Under the pieces are notes generated by a model. It saw only the letters and a program-made list of their open reading frames with translations. It ran no database searches and was not told where the DNA came from. From assembly GCA_036874045.1 (NCBI GenBank), contig JAZBRI010000008.1, forward strand, positions 7,641,001-7,705,000: 64,000 nucleotides of DNA. The letters run 5' to 3'. The stretch is from Cymodocea nodosa. Taxonomy: Eukaryota > Streptophyta > Magnoliopsida > Alismatales > Cymodoceaceae. This document shows, one piece after another, positions 1 through 12,280 of this stretch; positions within the stretch are counted from its first letter, which is position 1, and every line of letters begins with the position of its first letter. The translations under genes and the position numbers were made by a program.

Positions 1-1119
1 ATAATAGTTAACAGATTATTGGAAAGTTTCATTTTGATGTCGGATAAATTAAAGATTTCTGAAGAGTTAGATTTGCAATAGTTAAACTTTTGGATAGTTA
101 ATGTTTCGTTTTTGTCGAATACTTTATGTTAAAAACTCATATAGTTAAGGTTATCTACACGTGTGTTTTTAATGTTTTAAGTTGTCACATTTTTTCCATG
201 TGCGTTCGGTAATGTAAAATCAAATAGTTAGATAACTATTCGAGTTTTTATACGCATGGATAGATAACTGTTCGAGTTTTATAAAAGGACTAATGAATAG
301 ATAAGTTTCTTTGTTTAGTCACGTGTTTTGCAGGTGCAAAAACTCGAAGAGTTAAAAGATAAGTGTTCGAGTTTTTACAGGACTTAAAGGATAAATGTTC
401 GACTAAATCGAAGACTTAGAAGATATTCTACAAGACTCCAGGAAGATAAAATTTCGGTGAATCTACGAAGTGGAGATCGTGAAAATTCAAAATGTTAGTG
501 GAGAAAGTGGAAATTAAAATAGAAAGTAATTTTGATTAAAGAGAAAATTAGTACGTGGATTATGGATTATGGATTGTGGATCAAGTGGATGAATATGCTG
601 AAGGTGAAAGACAACAAAGTTCGACTACTAATAGAGAGTACAAGCTACATTACAAAGGAGGATCCCAATCTTGAAAACCAAGTCTGAATATTCAATTCGG
701 ATCCCTAACTGAAAAGTTAAGTTTGAATATTCATATTCTAAAAAATTCTCTAACATCAGAAGAAGTTCGAAATTCTAAGCAATTTCAGAAAAAGAGTTGC
801 AAATGTAAGAAGTCTAGAAATTCGACAACTAGAGAAGAAGAGATAAAGAAGCTAAGCAAAGACAAAAAAAAATCAGGTTTTATACAATTTGAAATTAGTT
901 TTCAATAAGTGATTCATTGTTATATTCGAATTGTATATCAAACATTTCTGTATCAAAACCGTCAAGAAGGGAATTGAGTTTAAAAGATATTGTAAATTCT
1001 GTCTTGAAATAAAAGAATAGAATTTCATTTACGAGTGTTTTGTGCTCTTGTTTTATCCGCTAGTATTTAATTGCTAAAGACACAATTCACCCCCCTCTTG
1101 TGATACAGACGATCCTACA
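1..1119 (+). repeat. S1 5' LTR (left-truncated by window edge)
   Basis: Near-identical to 38921-40042. It ends CGATCCTACA just before the primer site. It contains a TATAAAAGG box (280-288), short inverted words such as AACTCGAAGAGTT, CACGTG cores, and the C-rich CACCCCCCTCTTGTG tract typical of Sirevirus LTR ends. The small ORF at 723-908 recurs in the 3' LTR (39644-39829) but shows no recognisable domain. Confidence 0.93.
280..288 (+). promoter_or_regulatory. LTR TATA box of S1
   Basis: TATAAAAGG in the middle of the LTR, repeated at 39201-39209 in the 3' LTR. This is the expected place for the element's promoter; the transcription start would lie about 30 bp downstream. Confidence 0.6.
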
Positions 1120-1133
1120 ATTGGTATTAGAGC
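1120..1133 (+). other. Primer binding site, initiator Met tRNA
   Basis: ATTGGTATTAGAGC follows the LTR end directly. It matches the plant copia consensus TGGTATCAGAGC with one change. The 5' leader continues to the gag start at 1297 with nothing else recognisable. Confidence 0.85.
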
Positions 1134-1296
1134 TACTACTTTTCACTTATTTACTATGATCTGCTACAACTAGTATCAGTGCACTTAAATTGTTTAAAGC
1201 ATCCGAAAAGCCTTCAATTCTCTATTTAGGAATCGGTTTTTCCCGTCATTTACTTCGGATCATCTGTTTAAAATAGACAATTCTGAAATCTTAGTT

Positions 1297-3285
1297 ATGA
1301 TTGAAGGACAGACCACTAATCGTCCTCCTATGTTCTAAGGTAGCAATTATGGCTATTGGAAATATAGGATGAAAGTATTCTTTCAGTCAATTGATTTCAA
1401 ACTATGACATATAATTAGCAATCCTATAGTGTTAGTTACGACTCCATATGATACTTGGACTTTTAATGAAAAGGAGCGAATGACACTGAATGCTAAAGGT
1501 TTAAACATCTTGTTTTGTGCTTTATCTCATGATCAATTTAATAAAGTTTCTGCATATCAAACTGCATATGAGATATGGCATGCTTTAGAAGTTGCCAACG
1601 AAGGTACTAATCAGGTCAAGAAATCTAAGATAAATATGCTAGTACATAAATATGAGCTTTTTAAAATGCACGAAAATGAATGTATCTCTGACATGTTTTC
1701 CCGATTTTTTGAGATTGTAAATTCATTAAAATCTTTAGGCAAGAAATTTGAGGAAAAAGACTTGGTAAGAAAGATCCTTAGATCTTTAACTAAAATTTGG
1801 GCTCAAAAGACAACATCTATTGAAGAATCCAAAGACTTAAAAACATATACTCTTAATGATCTCATAGGAAATCTAACAGCCTATGAAGTACAACATTTAG
1901 ATCCAAAAGGGAAAAATCCTAGAAGGGATCTGGTTTTTGAGGCTAATAAAGTCTCAGAAGTCACTAGTGATTCTAACGATGATTTACTATTGTTGACCAG
2001 AAAATTTAGAAATCTGTTGAAGAAACATAAGAACTACAGGTCAGCAAAGACATTTGGAGATATAGAGAAGAAGTCATTCACAAAAGACAAAAGTATATGC
2101 TACAAGTGCAACAGGCCAAGTCACTTTCAAACTGATTGTCCTCTCAACAAAGATAAGAAGAATTCAAGGAGGAATTTCAGGAATAAGAAATTCAGAAAGA
2201 GAAGGGCGCTTAAAGAGACATGGGATGACTCTTCAGCTTCACAAAGTGAAGAAACAAAGGATTCAACATCAGACAATGAATCCTCATCAACATCAGATTC
2301 AGAAGAAAATCTGACAAATGTATGCTTTATGGCAAAATCTAGTGAGGTATCCTTTAAGCAAAATATTAATTTTGATAGTTTTGATGGATTACTTGTTGAA
2401 TACAATAGACTGGCCAGAAAATATAAGAAAGTCAAAATAGAAAGAAAGGACACTAGGAAAATGCTAGATGAATTTGAAAATAAGATTGATTTTCTAAACT
2501 CTACGTTGAATAAATTTAAAGAAGAAAATCAAAGGCATGCTTAGGAAATTTTAAAGTTCACTACTATAGAAAGAAAATTGCATGCTGATTGTGAAAATTT
2601 AATTGCTGATAAGAAGAAAATGATCTGTGAAATTGAAAAACTGGAACTGACTATTACTGATTTAAATTTAGAAATTGATGTGTTAAAGATTAAAGTCTAC
2701 GATCAAAAGGCTATATTAAGTAAATGGAATAATAGTCAAACTATAACAAATGAACTTAGTAGTAAAATATCAAATATAGAAAAACATGGTATTGGTTTAC
2801 ATGATGCATCTTCTGAAAATTATATATTACATGATGGTACTACTAAAAGTAATGTCTTTATTTCCAATACTAAGAATAGTAAGAGAAAAACTATTCTGTG
2901 TGTGATTAAAAAGGGAGAAAAATATGTGCAAGTTGATAAAATGCAGCATATAAATGATAGCACATGATGCAAGAATTTCAAAAGAAATCTTTAGAAGAAT
3001 CAAGCTAAGATATTTGAGAATTTTAATATTGTTGATCAATTTTCTTCATATTTAAAGAATATCGAATATTGGAAATCAAGTAATGTTAGAAATGAAAATT
3101 TCAACACTAGTTTACATAGAGACAAATGTTTTGATAATTATAACACTAAGAGAAAGGAACGCAAGAATAATTATCAGAAAATAGATAAGTTGAAGTCTAA
3201 AAATATGGATTATTTTGATATGACTCTCTCTAAAATTCTTGGACACACACAAAAATGGGTTCTAAGAGATAAAATCTCTTTTTGA
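1297..3285 (+). pseudogene. S1 gag (capsid/nucleocapsid), several stops
   Basis: The start at 1297 opens with a peptide containing NRPPMF, then YWKYRMKVFFQSID, the usual start of copia gag. One frame runs on through in-frame stops at 1336, 1405, 2542 and 2965. A UBN2-like gag core (about 1440-1900, ALSHDQFNKV and AYEIWHALE) is followed by a CCHC knuckle near 2098 (CYKCNRPSHFQTDC), a basic stretch, an acidic Ser/Asp region and a coiled-coil-rich C-terminal extension (2380-2950). That extension is typical of Sirevirus gag. The 1405 stop replaces a Trp codon (TGG to TGA). Pol lies in another frame, beginning near 3300. Confidence 0.85.
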
Positions 3286-3299
3286 CTGTTTTGTAGGTA

Positions 3300-6200
3300 C
3301 ACAAATCAAAATGGATAATGGACAGTGGAGCATCTAGCCACATGACTAGAGATATACGATTACTTATAGAAATAACAAAGACCAAGAATGGACAAGTTAC
3401 CTTTGAAAATAAAAGCAAAACAAATATCCTTGGGTCTGGCAAGGTTTAAGTAACTGAGAAATGAAGATACTAGGTCTTATTAGTGGAAAACTTAGGTTTT
3501 AATTTATTGAGTGTTCCTATTTTAATGAAGATTTATAGAGTAATTTTTGAAAAAGATTCCTATAAAATTATGGACATGTCTACAAACGAAATTTTATTCA
3601 CTACATACAAGAAATGATCTATTTGTATTCTAAATTTGCCTTCTGATATTATTAAAGACAATGCTTGCTTAATTGCAAAATCGGATGAAGTAATTTTATG
3701 GCATAGAAGGTTAGGACACTCAAACTTAAAATTATTACAAAAGTTGTCTAAAAAGAATCTAGTTAGAGGTTTACCTAGTATTAAGTACTCGAAAGAGTTT
3801 ATGTGTGATGCATGTCAACTAGGTAAATTACATAAAACATCCTTTAAAAGCTTAAATGAAATAACAAGCAAAAGAGTATTAGAACTAGTGCATATGTATT
3901 TATTTGGACCTACTAGAACAACCAGTCTAGGAGGTAAACATTATGCTTTTGTACTAGTTGATGACTATTCTAGATTCACTTAGGTCTATTTTCTAGCTAA
4001 TAAAACAAAAGTTTTTGAAATATTTAAAATATTCTGTAATAAAGTTCAGAATGAGCAAAATGTTAAAATTCAAAAACTTAGGAGTGATCATGGTACAAAA
4101 TTTGATAATGATCAAATGGACACCTTTTGTGAAGAATTAGGCATAGATCATAAGTACTCATTTCCAAGAGCTCCTTCACAAAATGGGATAGTAGAATGTA
4201 AAAACAAATCACTTCAAGAAATGCCTAGAACCATGTTAAATGAGAATAAGTTACCCCTATTTCTCTAGGTAGAAGCAGTTCATACAGCATGCTATGTTAT
4301 AAATAGAGTACATCTAAGACCAATTTTAGATAAAACTCCTTATGAGATATGGTATAACAGGGTTCCCAAAATATGTTATTTAAAACCCTTTGGCTGTAAG
4401 TATTTTATTCTAAACACTAAGGAACAAAGAGACATATTTAAAGCCAAATCGGATGAAGGTATTTTTGTTGGTTATTCCATTAGAAGTAAAGCATATAAAG
4501 TTTATAATAAATCAATAAAAACCATTGAAGAAACCCTGCATGTAAAATTTCATGAAAATTCTCATTTGGATCTAAGACATGCTGAAAACTTTGATTTAGA
4601 AATTCTCCTAGAAATAATACCAAATGATGTTGATAGAGAAATTGATAGATAATCTGACGAAATAAGAAATCTTAGTTTGAATGATGAAAATTTAGAAGAA
4701 AATAATGTCATACCTATAGAAAATGAGGAACAACATAGAAATTGGCGTTATGCTTCATCTCATCTTATTGATCAAATAATAGGCGATCCTAATCGAGGAG
4801 TTTGGACTCGATCATCAGTAGTCAACATCTGTGGTGCTTATTCATTTGTTTCTTTGCTAGAACCTAAGAAAATTGAAGATGCCTTAGAAGATGAATTTTG
4901 GTATTTAGCTATGCAAGATGAGCTAAATCAATTTATAAGAAATGAGGTATGGGATCTAGTTCTACCACCTGAAAATCAGTCCATAATAGGAACAAGGTGA
5001 GTATTTAGAAACAAAGTAGATCAAGATGGACATATAGTTAAAAATAAAGCTAGATTAGTTGCTCAAGGTTACAAGCAAGAGGAAGGAATTGACTATGATG
5101 AAGCATTTGCTCTTGTTGCTAGACTAGAATCAATACAAATTTTGTTAACTTATGCTTGTTATATGGATTTCAAATTATATCAAATGGATGTTAAGACTGC
5201 TTTTTTAAATGGATATATAAAAGAAGAAGTGTACGTAAAATAACCTCTAGGTTTTGAAGATTCAAAACATCTTGAGTATGTTTACAGGCTTAAGAAGGCA
5301 CTATATGGCCTTAAACAAGCTCCTAGGTCTTGGTATGAAAGATTATCTAAATTTCTTATGGAAAAAGGGTATTCTATGGGAAAGGCAGATCACACTCTTT
5401 TTATCAAGAAGATCGAAAAAGATATATTAGTAGTTCAAATCTATGTAGATGACATCATATTTGGAGCAACAAATGATAAATTAGTTGAGTCCTTTTCGAA
5501 AGACATGAGTAATCAATTTGAAATGAGTATGATGGGTGAACTATCATTTTTCCTAGGCTTACAAATTAAGCAATTAGATCAAGGTACTTTTATTTCACAA
5601 GAAAAATATACTCAAGATTTGTTAAAGAGGTTTGGTTTAGACAACACTAAAACAAAGAATACACCAATGAATACTATCACCAAGTTGGATAAAGATGACT
5701 TTGGAAAAACTGTAGATGTAAAACAATATAGAAGTATGATTGGTTCATTACTCTATTTAACAACTAGCCGACCAGATATTATGTTTAGTGTGTGTACTTG
5801 TGCTAGATATCAATCTAATCCTAAGGAATCACACCTACTTGTTGTTAAACGAATTTTTAAATATCTATTAGGAACCATCAATTTCGGACTGTTTTACTTT
5901 AAACATAGTTCTTTAAACTTAGTAGCTTATAGTGATGCTGATTTCGTAAGATGTAAGTCTGAAAGAAAAAGCACCAGTGGCACTTGTCAATTGTTAGGTA
6001 ATTCTTTAGTGTCATGGTTCAGCAAAAAGCAAAATTGTGTAGCATTATCTACAATTGAAGTTGAATATATAGCTGCTGCACTTTGCTGTGCTCAAATCCT
6101 ATGGATCAGACAAACCTTAAAAGATTTTAATTTAGACTATGAGCCAACTAAGTTTTTCTGTGATAGTAGTTCTGTAATAAGTATATCTAAAAATCCTGTG

Positions 6201-6392
6201 TTACATTCATGAGCAAAACATATAGAAGTTCGACATTATTTTCTAAGGGATAATGTTATAAAAGAAAAAATAGTATTAAATTTTTTTCCTACCACAGAAC
6301 AATTAGCAAATCTATTTACAAAACCCTTAGATGAAAATACTTTCTCAAAATTACGATTAGAACTTGGTATCTGTAGGTTATCTGATATTTAA
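3300..6392 (+). pseudogene. S1 pol: protease, integrase, RT, RNase H
   Basis: One frame from about 3312. Protease: WIMDSGASSHM near 3312. Integrase: HHCC zinc finger (WHRRLGHSN ... CDACQLGK, 3700-3830) and D,D,E residues (LVHMYLFGP with the first Asp changed, SDHG, QNGIVE). RT: YVDDIIFGAT at 5442, catalytic Asp pair intact. RNase H: SDADF and the DSSS/HS region, ending LGICRLSDI at 6392. In-frame stops at 3981, 4266, 4650, 4998, 5241 and 6210; most replace Trp, Gln or Arg. The reading frame is otherwise retained over 3 kb, so decay has been mainly by point substitution. Confidence 0.9.
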
Positions 6393-8407
6393 ATGGTCAT
6401 GTTCATTGTATTATGGTTTATTATAAGGTAGTTTTAGAATTTAATGTCTTTATCATTAAAAAAAACAAAACAAAATATCTATTTTTGAATTACAGTTTTC
6501 TAGTAGTTAAGAATTTATGAAATTCTAATTTTTATTGAAGTCAATTTATTTAAGAAAAATTCAGAAAAGATTACTTAAGGAAAGTTAAATTGATTCAATA
6601 TGAGTGTCAACTATATTTTTATTACTTATGTCTATGTTATTACAGAGATTTTAACAGGAAAATACATAGAAAGTATGTACTTTTTATTAAAGGACAGTTA
6701 TTAACATTCTGTTAGAAAAATTAAGTCTTGCGGTTACCTCTAATTTAATTTACTGTCTTGTTTTATTTTTTGTTTATTTTTGTCTGTAATTACTTGAGTA
6801 ATTAAGTCCGTTGGGGGATCTTAAACCCTAGTCACTTAAACCAATTGGTTTGGGATGTGTTGACTGAAAACTCATTTTGCAAGTAATTCATATTATATTT
6901 TTTTTTAAAAAAAATTATTATTACCTGTTCTCACTTGTCATTGAGTAACTGGTTATCTTTCCCCTAAGCAAGGGATTGTGATCACGTAAAAAGATGATAT
7001 TGTGAGAGGTAATACATAATATATATATATGAATAAAAAAAAGAAAAAAAAGGAGGCAATGTACTCAAGTTTAATTTATCTTTCAAGGTGTTACAATAGT
7101 CCTACCATAATCTGTGCATATAATCCTTGTTATTTTTTGTTGTTATTATCTACTCTTTACACATAATGTACGATATTTATTGTCTTAAGTTTGTGTACTC
7201 ATTATTGAATTCCTTTTAAGTTTCTGCAGGTATATCTTTATGAATTATCTTTTGTAAACTAAATAAGATAAAAGCTAGAAAGTCTAAATTGTTAACTCTA
7301 CTCTTATTTCTGTATTTAATTCAAATTAAATTAAAAAAAAAAGAAAAAAGAGAGACTCAAATCTATTTAAGGCTTAGCTATTTAAGTAAGCTATTTGACC
7401 TTTTACAACCAAATCTACTTAGGGTTTGGCAACCCAGATTAAGTACGCCATAAATTCTTTACACTACATTTATATAGGAGGAGCAATTTCTCGTATAATA
7501 ATTCATCTCTTATGAACTATTATATGTTTTCATGAAAGAATCTGCATAATTTCAGGAAATACACTTTAATTAAGTACATTTCTGAACTATCGATGACTTG
7601 CAGGTTTTTTTAATTCTTAAGTATCCAAATTTTCTATTGTTTTAGCAAGATATATTGCAAGTATCAGACATTTATGTTTTAAAATGTTCAATAGACTATT
7701 TTATTATTTCCTGAAGTACACGTGTCGAAACCATAATGCATGACTTAAGTGGATTTTCGGTAAGTTATATGTAACTCTCCGAAATGCGTCTGGGCATCGG
7801 AAAGTTAGATTTGTAACTGTCTGAAACATCTCTTTATTATAAAACTGCTTAAGTACACGTGTCGTGATCTAGAAGATTGACTTAAGTTATCTTTCGAAAG
7901 GTTATCTGTAACTCTCCGAAATGCACCTAAGCATCGAATAGTTAGGTTTATAAGTCTTCGAAACTTTCTGAATACCTTAAGTTCAAATTTTGCATGTGTT
8001 GAATTTCTCTATTTTATAATGTCTCAATTGAAACTTAAACAATTATGTTTAACTCTTCAACTTTTCACACCTATTCCTTCGAGAAACTCGAACAGTTATC
8101 ATAAGTCTTCGAGTTTTCTCACTTTTCACTTAGCCTGAAGTTATTTTCTTTATATGAATAGTTACACTAAATATTCTATAATTGTTGGTTGTAAAACTTG
8201 TACAGTTATTGCAAGCACTCAAGTTATTTATCGGTAACGGATCTTATATTTATGATTTCAATGATTGAATCCGTTTATCCATTTATAAACTCGAAGAGTT
8301 ATAAATGTTTTACTTACAACCTTTCATGTTTCTACCTTGGTAAAACCCTAACTTCACAATCTTTACTTCCACTAAGTTCTACAGCGCAAAGCGAAGATTA
8401 ATCAACA
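6393..8407 (+). other. S1 pol-ORF3 spacer, non-coding
   Basis: AT-rich, with no convincing ORF. Bases 6810-6870 and 7380-7440 contain words (TGTTGACTGAAAACTCA; GGTTTGGCAACCCAGAT) resembling the spacer of S2 near 49700-49770, so the spacer is a family trait rather than random filler. The 7490-8020 part resembles gypsy LTR U3 (separate entry). A telo-box AAACCCTAA lies at about 8343-8351, about 57 bp before the ORF3 start. Confidence 0.6.
7490..8020 (+). repeat. Gypsy-LTR-like U3 fragment inside S1 spacer
   Basis: Resembles the 5' part of the gypsy LTR in sense orientation, for example 43180-43500: GAAAGAATCTGCATAATTTC, AAGTACATTTCTGAAC, then the repeating GGTAAGTTAT / CATCGGAAAGTTAG units and two ACACGTGTCG boxes. 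No LTR ends or target duplication are visible. It is either an old relic or a promoter segment shared by descent. Confidence 0.6.
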
Positions 8408-10092
8408 ATGTCAGGACGTGGAAGAGGACGGGGTAGAATGACAAAAGTGCATAAAAGAGAGCTAGAAGTTTAGAAAATGTAGAATGAAATCAACGACATC
8501 TATTCAAGGTACACTTTTTCAAATGAAATACTACATGAAATAAGAAAAGCTGTTCAAGATGAGAAAAATTTTTGTTAGAAGTTTATTTGAAATTATGCTG
8601 AAACATAGTTTAGACTAAAACAGACTGAACTTTCCACATTGCATTTATGGAAAAGAAACTTACAACCTAACCCTGCGGTTGTAAATTCTAGACATGTACT
8701 AGAGACATCGATACAGTCTATCACTTATTACGGAAAGAAATGGAGACCAATGATAGAAAATGCAAATAGGGAATTAGAAACATTATATTCCCAACATTAT
8801 TTTCCCCCAGCTATTTTAGATGATATTAAATTGTATATAGATGAACAGAAAATTACCATTAGCAAAATGGGCCTTCGAAGTGAAGGACAAAGAGTTTATC
8901 AACTCAAAATGGCCGAGGTTGAGAGCTTAAAACTCTATATTCCATTATTACAACCTAGGCATCATGGTGAAGGACCAACAAGACCCCAGGTGCTTTTAAC
9001 AGGAGAAATTAAGACAATTTTAGAACCTCCTGAACAACCTGAAACATTGCAGACATATAGTCGAAAAAAGAAAAAGACAATTGAATATTTCGAACTAACT
9101 GCAGCTGTACAAGGAATATTGCAGCAAAAAGGAGAATCAGTTAAAAATGGAAAACTATGTTCCATTGTAGAGGTTGGACAGACATTTTTGTTAGGAATCC
9201 CAGCAGATGTGACCAATATTGGATTACAAGCATATACTCTAAGGTATTGTGTCACATTAGTGCATAATGTATCTTTTAATACAATGGACAGTTTTTTACA
9301 AAATGCTGCAAGCACACATTCTTTTCATATAGAAAGAGAGAATGTAGGAAATTTTGATGATACATATACAGATGATATCCAATTTGATGATATTTTTGAC
9401 AACATAGACACTGAGTTTATGAATTTTGAAGATATTTCATATGAAGAGGAATGTACAGATATTCTTCCTCTTACTATATCTCGAATAGAGACTTTTGAGT
9501 TTTGGTACAGTTGCTTAAACTACATTTTACATATATGGTTATGTCTATTACAATATATAGTATACTTGTTAATAAATGTATATAATCAACAACATACACA
9601 GTTACAAATAGAATATGATACTACCAATGTCTCACATATACAAATTTTAGAAATACAGGATGATTGTATTATACCGACAGATATAACACATTCTTTCATA
9701 CAAAGACAGTTAAATAGATCACATATAGATATACATGTTGCTGATATATAGATTGCTATAGAGATTGTTGTTACTGAAATGTTTCCAGAAGAACAAACAG
9801 AAAAAATTCAGTAGATTATTGATATGACAATAACAGATATTTCAGACATTTAAACAAGTTTTGCTGGCAATTCCACTAGTTCTGAAAGATTTGAAAATAT
9901 AGATGCTGCTGATAATATTGAAACAAGTCCTAGATCAGAATATCATGATAGAAAAATACCTAATCCTGAACATAGTTTAGATTAAAATACATTATTATGG
10001 TTCAAAAATAGTTCCTGTTATGACAAATTTCAGACATATAAAACTTTTACAGTTTTATATTCAAGACTAGTTAAGTTTGAAGTGATGGCACA
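8408..10092 (+). pseudogene. S1 ORF3, N-terminal part (interrupted by gypsy insertion)
   Basis: Start chosen at 8408 (MSGRGRGRGR), comparable with the basic Gly/Arg start of S2 ORF3. One frame with stops in the first 60 codons and again after 9751. The segment LYSQHYFPPAILDDIK to TRPQVLL (8780-9000) matches S2 ORF3 (YKDYFFPQGILDEVR to TRTPQILIN). An upstream copy of the same module (IYSRYTFSNEILHEIR, about 8498-8545) suggests an internal duplication. A hydrophobic stretch at 9497-9590 could be one membrane segment. The frame runs exactly into 37630 when the insertion and one GCACA are removed. Function unknown; no signal peptide or cleavage site supports calling it an envelope protein. Confidence 0.8.
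10088..10092. repeat. Target-site duplication GCACA (left)
   Basis: GCACA precedes the first base (TG) of LTR A and recurs at 37625-37629 directly after LTR C. Removing one copy and all between restores the ORF3 frame, so LTRs A and C are the true outer ends of one insertion. Confidence 0.9.
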
Positions 10093-11019
10093 TGTTTGCG
10101 TTTTCCCAGCACTACACCAGAAAAACTTGGATTTGTTACTTCTGTTTTTACTTAGTTAATTTATCTTTATGCCTATTCTTTCTTTAAGAAGTAAATAAAC
10201 AACCTTTAATACAATTTAGATATTAATTCCAATTTGTACTTTAACTGCAAGTGCATAGTGTCTATTGTATCAGTGTGCAAGTATAGGTCGATCCCATAGG
10301 GAATTGCTGAAAAGTTTAGAACTATCCATTTGTTAACAATCAAATTTATATATTCAATAAGCTCTCCGTTGAATTACAGTTAACTCAACGAATAAAGTTC
10401 GTTGAGTTATGGCTAACTCAACGGACTAACCTCATGGACTTAAGTTAACTCCACGAGCCTATCTTTTCTTTTTAATACTGCTATTTACAAAGGAATTCGG
10501 CCAACCATTGGGCGATTCCACAGATTGTAAATAACATCAATTAAGCTCTTTAATGTAAGTAAAAACTGGATTTATCATTAATCAATACTAACATTCAGAC
10601 AATTCAAACAGTAACCATTAAAATCTTTAAGTCTTTTGAACGAACCAATTTCAGTAAACTGTAAAACTAAAACAAACATAAAACAATCACAACACTAACA
10701 AAGATAACATTAATCATGATACAACACAAACAATACAACATTCAAATACAACATACAAACATAGATAAATTGTTTTTGGTATTTTTGTTTTAATATGAAC
10801 ATGGAAATGGGCGAAAGGTGAAATGTAAAGTAATCTCACTTGACAGTAAATACTTCCGACACTACTTGCGACGCGATTACAGCATTGAAAATTAAACCAC
10901 TTACAATTCTGTCTCCTCTCCCTATAGAATCGCGAGTCCAGAATTGCAAGATAATCTTCTCTTTAGCATACAGGCATCAACCCGAAACCAAGGCTAAAAG
11001 CTTTATGATCTCTTGAGAT

Positions 11020-11373
11020 ATGAGTCGGCGCTTGGTGAAAATGGCTTCCCTTCCCGCAACGCGATCACTCCTCACAATGGTTGTCAGGCACTATGTTTGG
11101 CTCGGAGTCGACCCGACATCAAGAAAGTATTCTCACAAACCTCCGCTGGTTGGTGATTATGGTGGATATGGTGGTGGTAACGATGGTTGGTATGATACTT
11201 CGGAGAATTGCCGATATTGTCTACAAAAAGCTCGGTGCTCCTCCTCTATATACACTGGCCGTCCATCGATCACACCTACTTCTTTTTCTTCTTTTCTTTT
11301 ATATTTCTTCAGTAGTAACTACTTCTGCTTGAATGATCGGTTGGATTTTCTTCATTCATATCAACGACGATGA
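11020..11373 (+). other. Antisense ORF conserved in gypsy LTRs (117 codons in this copy)
   Basis: Runs opposite to the LTR's transcription. The first ~45 codons (MSRRLVKMASLPATRSLL, then WLGVDPTSRKY) are recognisable in all copies: 23909, 36379, 44137 (-), near 55123 (-) and 56176 (-), with stops in some. It is markedly more GC-rich than its surroundings. Beyond codon ~50 the frames diverge among copies, so only the first part could be selected. I do not recognise the protein. It may be a captured host exon, or simply a conserved RNA region of the LTR leader read backwards. Confidence 0.35.
11296..11306 (-). promoter_or_regulatory. TATA box of gypsy LTR A
   Basis: Sense-strand AAATATAAAAG, found at the same place in LTR B (24176-24186), C (36654-36664), D (43897-43907) and twice in E (54832-54842, 55896-55906). 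Conservation and position fit the promoter of the element. Confidence 0.6.
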
Positions 11374-12266
11374 TTTTTTCTCCCTGCGCAATACATGCAA
11401 TCATGGTTTTTCTTCCAATTGTCTTGTTTCTACAATTGCTACAGTGGCATATTAGAAAATAAATAGTCCGTGGAGTTACAGATAACTCAACAGACTTTCT
11501 TCATTGATTTAATTATAAAAACACGTGCATAAATTTAACTATCCGATGCTCAGGTGCATTTCAGATACTTATAAACTTAACTATTTGATGCTCAGATGCA
11601 TTTCAGATAGTTACAACTAACTCATTGATATATAACTTAAGTAAATCTACCGATTCTCGACACGTGTCAACAACAGTTTAATAATAAAATACCCATTTGG
11701 GAGAGTTACAGGTCTAACTATCCGATGCTTAGATGCATTTCGGATAGTTACAGCTAACTCACCAAAAATCCACTTAAGTCACTTTACCAGAACATGACAC
11801 GTGTCCACAGCTATTTTATAAATAAAAAGAGATTTCAGAGGGTTACACATATAACTATTCGATGCCCAGCTGCAATTTTGGATAGTTATAGATAACTCAT
11901 CGAAAGTTCACTTAAGTCCTGCATTATGGTTTTGACATGTGTACTTCTAGAAATAATAAAATATTCTTTCAAAACATAACTGTTCGGCAATATAAACATA
12001 ACTATTTGACATGTTCGGTCTGTTAAACATAATTGTCCTAAATATCAGAAAATTCGAGTACTTAAGAATTTCACAACCTGTAATTTACCGACAGTTCAGA
12101 AATGTACTAAATTGATATTAATTCCCCAAAATTAAACAGATTCTTCAATTAAAGCATATAACAGTGTAATTATAACATAATGGCTTAATTCTCATATGAT
12201 AAGCTAAATATTATGCAATTAACCATCATTTAACCATTAATAATATGCACTTTTTCATTCTAAACA

Positions 12267-12280
12267 CTTCCCCCATACCT
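12267..12280 (-). other. Purine tract next to LTR A
   Basis: Sense AGGTATGGGGGAAG ends exactly at the LTR, the expected plus-strand primer. A second tract of the same style lies at 13581-13600. Confidence 0.75.

Larger units (their letters stand above)
10093..12266 (-). repeat. Gypsy LTR A (3' LTR of X)
   Basis: 2174 bp, TG...CA on the sense strand (TGTTTAGAATG ... CGCAAACA). Next to it on the internal side is a purine tract (GTATGGGGGAAG), as expected of a 3' LTR. It carries a TATA box, palindromic words TAACTATCCGA / TCGGATAGTTA and GTTGAGTTA / TAACTCAAC, ACACGTGT boxes, and the GGTCGATCCCATAGGGA motif (complement strand) near 10288-10304 that is common near the 3' end of Tat/Athila LTRs. 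Confidence 0.92.

Noticed and set aside
1120..1133. tRNA gene fragment
   Set aside because: Only the 12-14 bp primer site complementary to the tRNA 3' end is present.
8962..9315. 117-codon ORF on the - strand over S1 ORF3
   Set aside because: Shadow of the ORF3 frame; no domain and not seen in S2.
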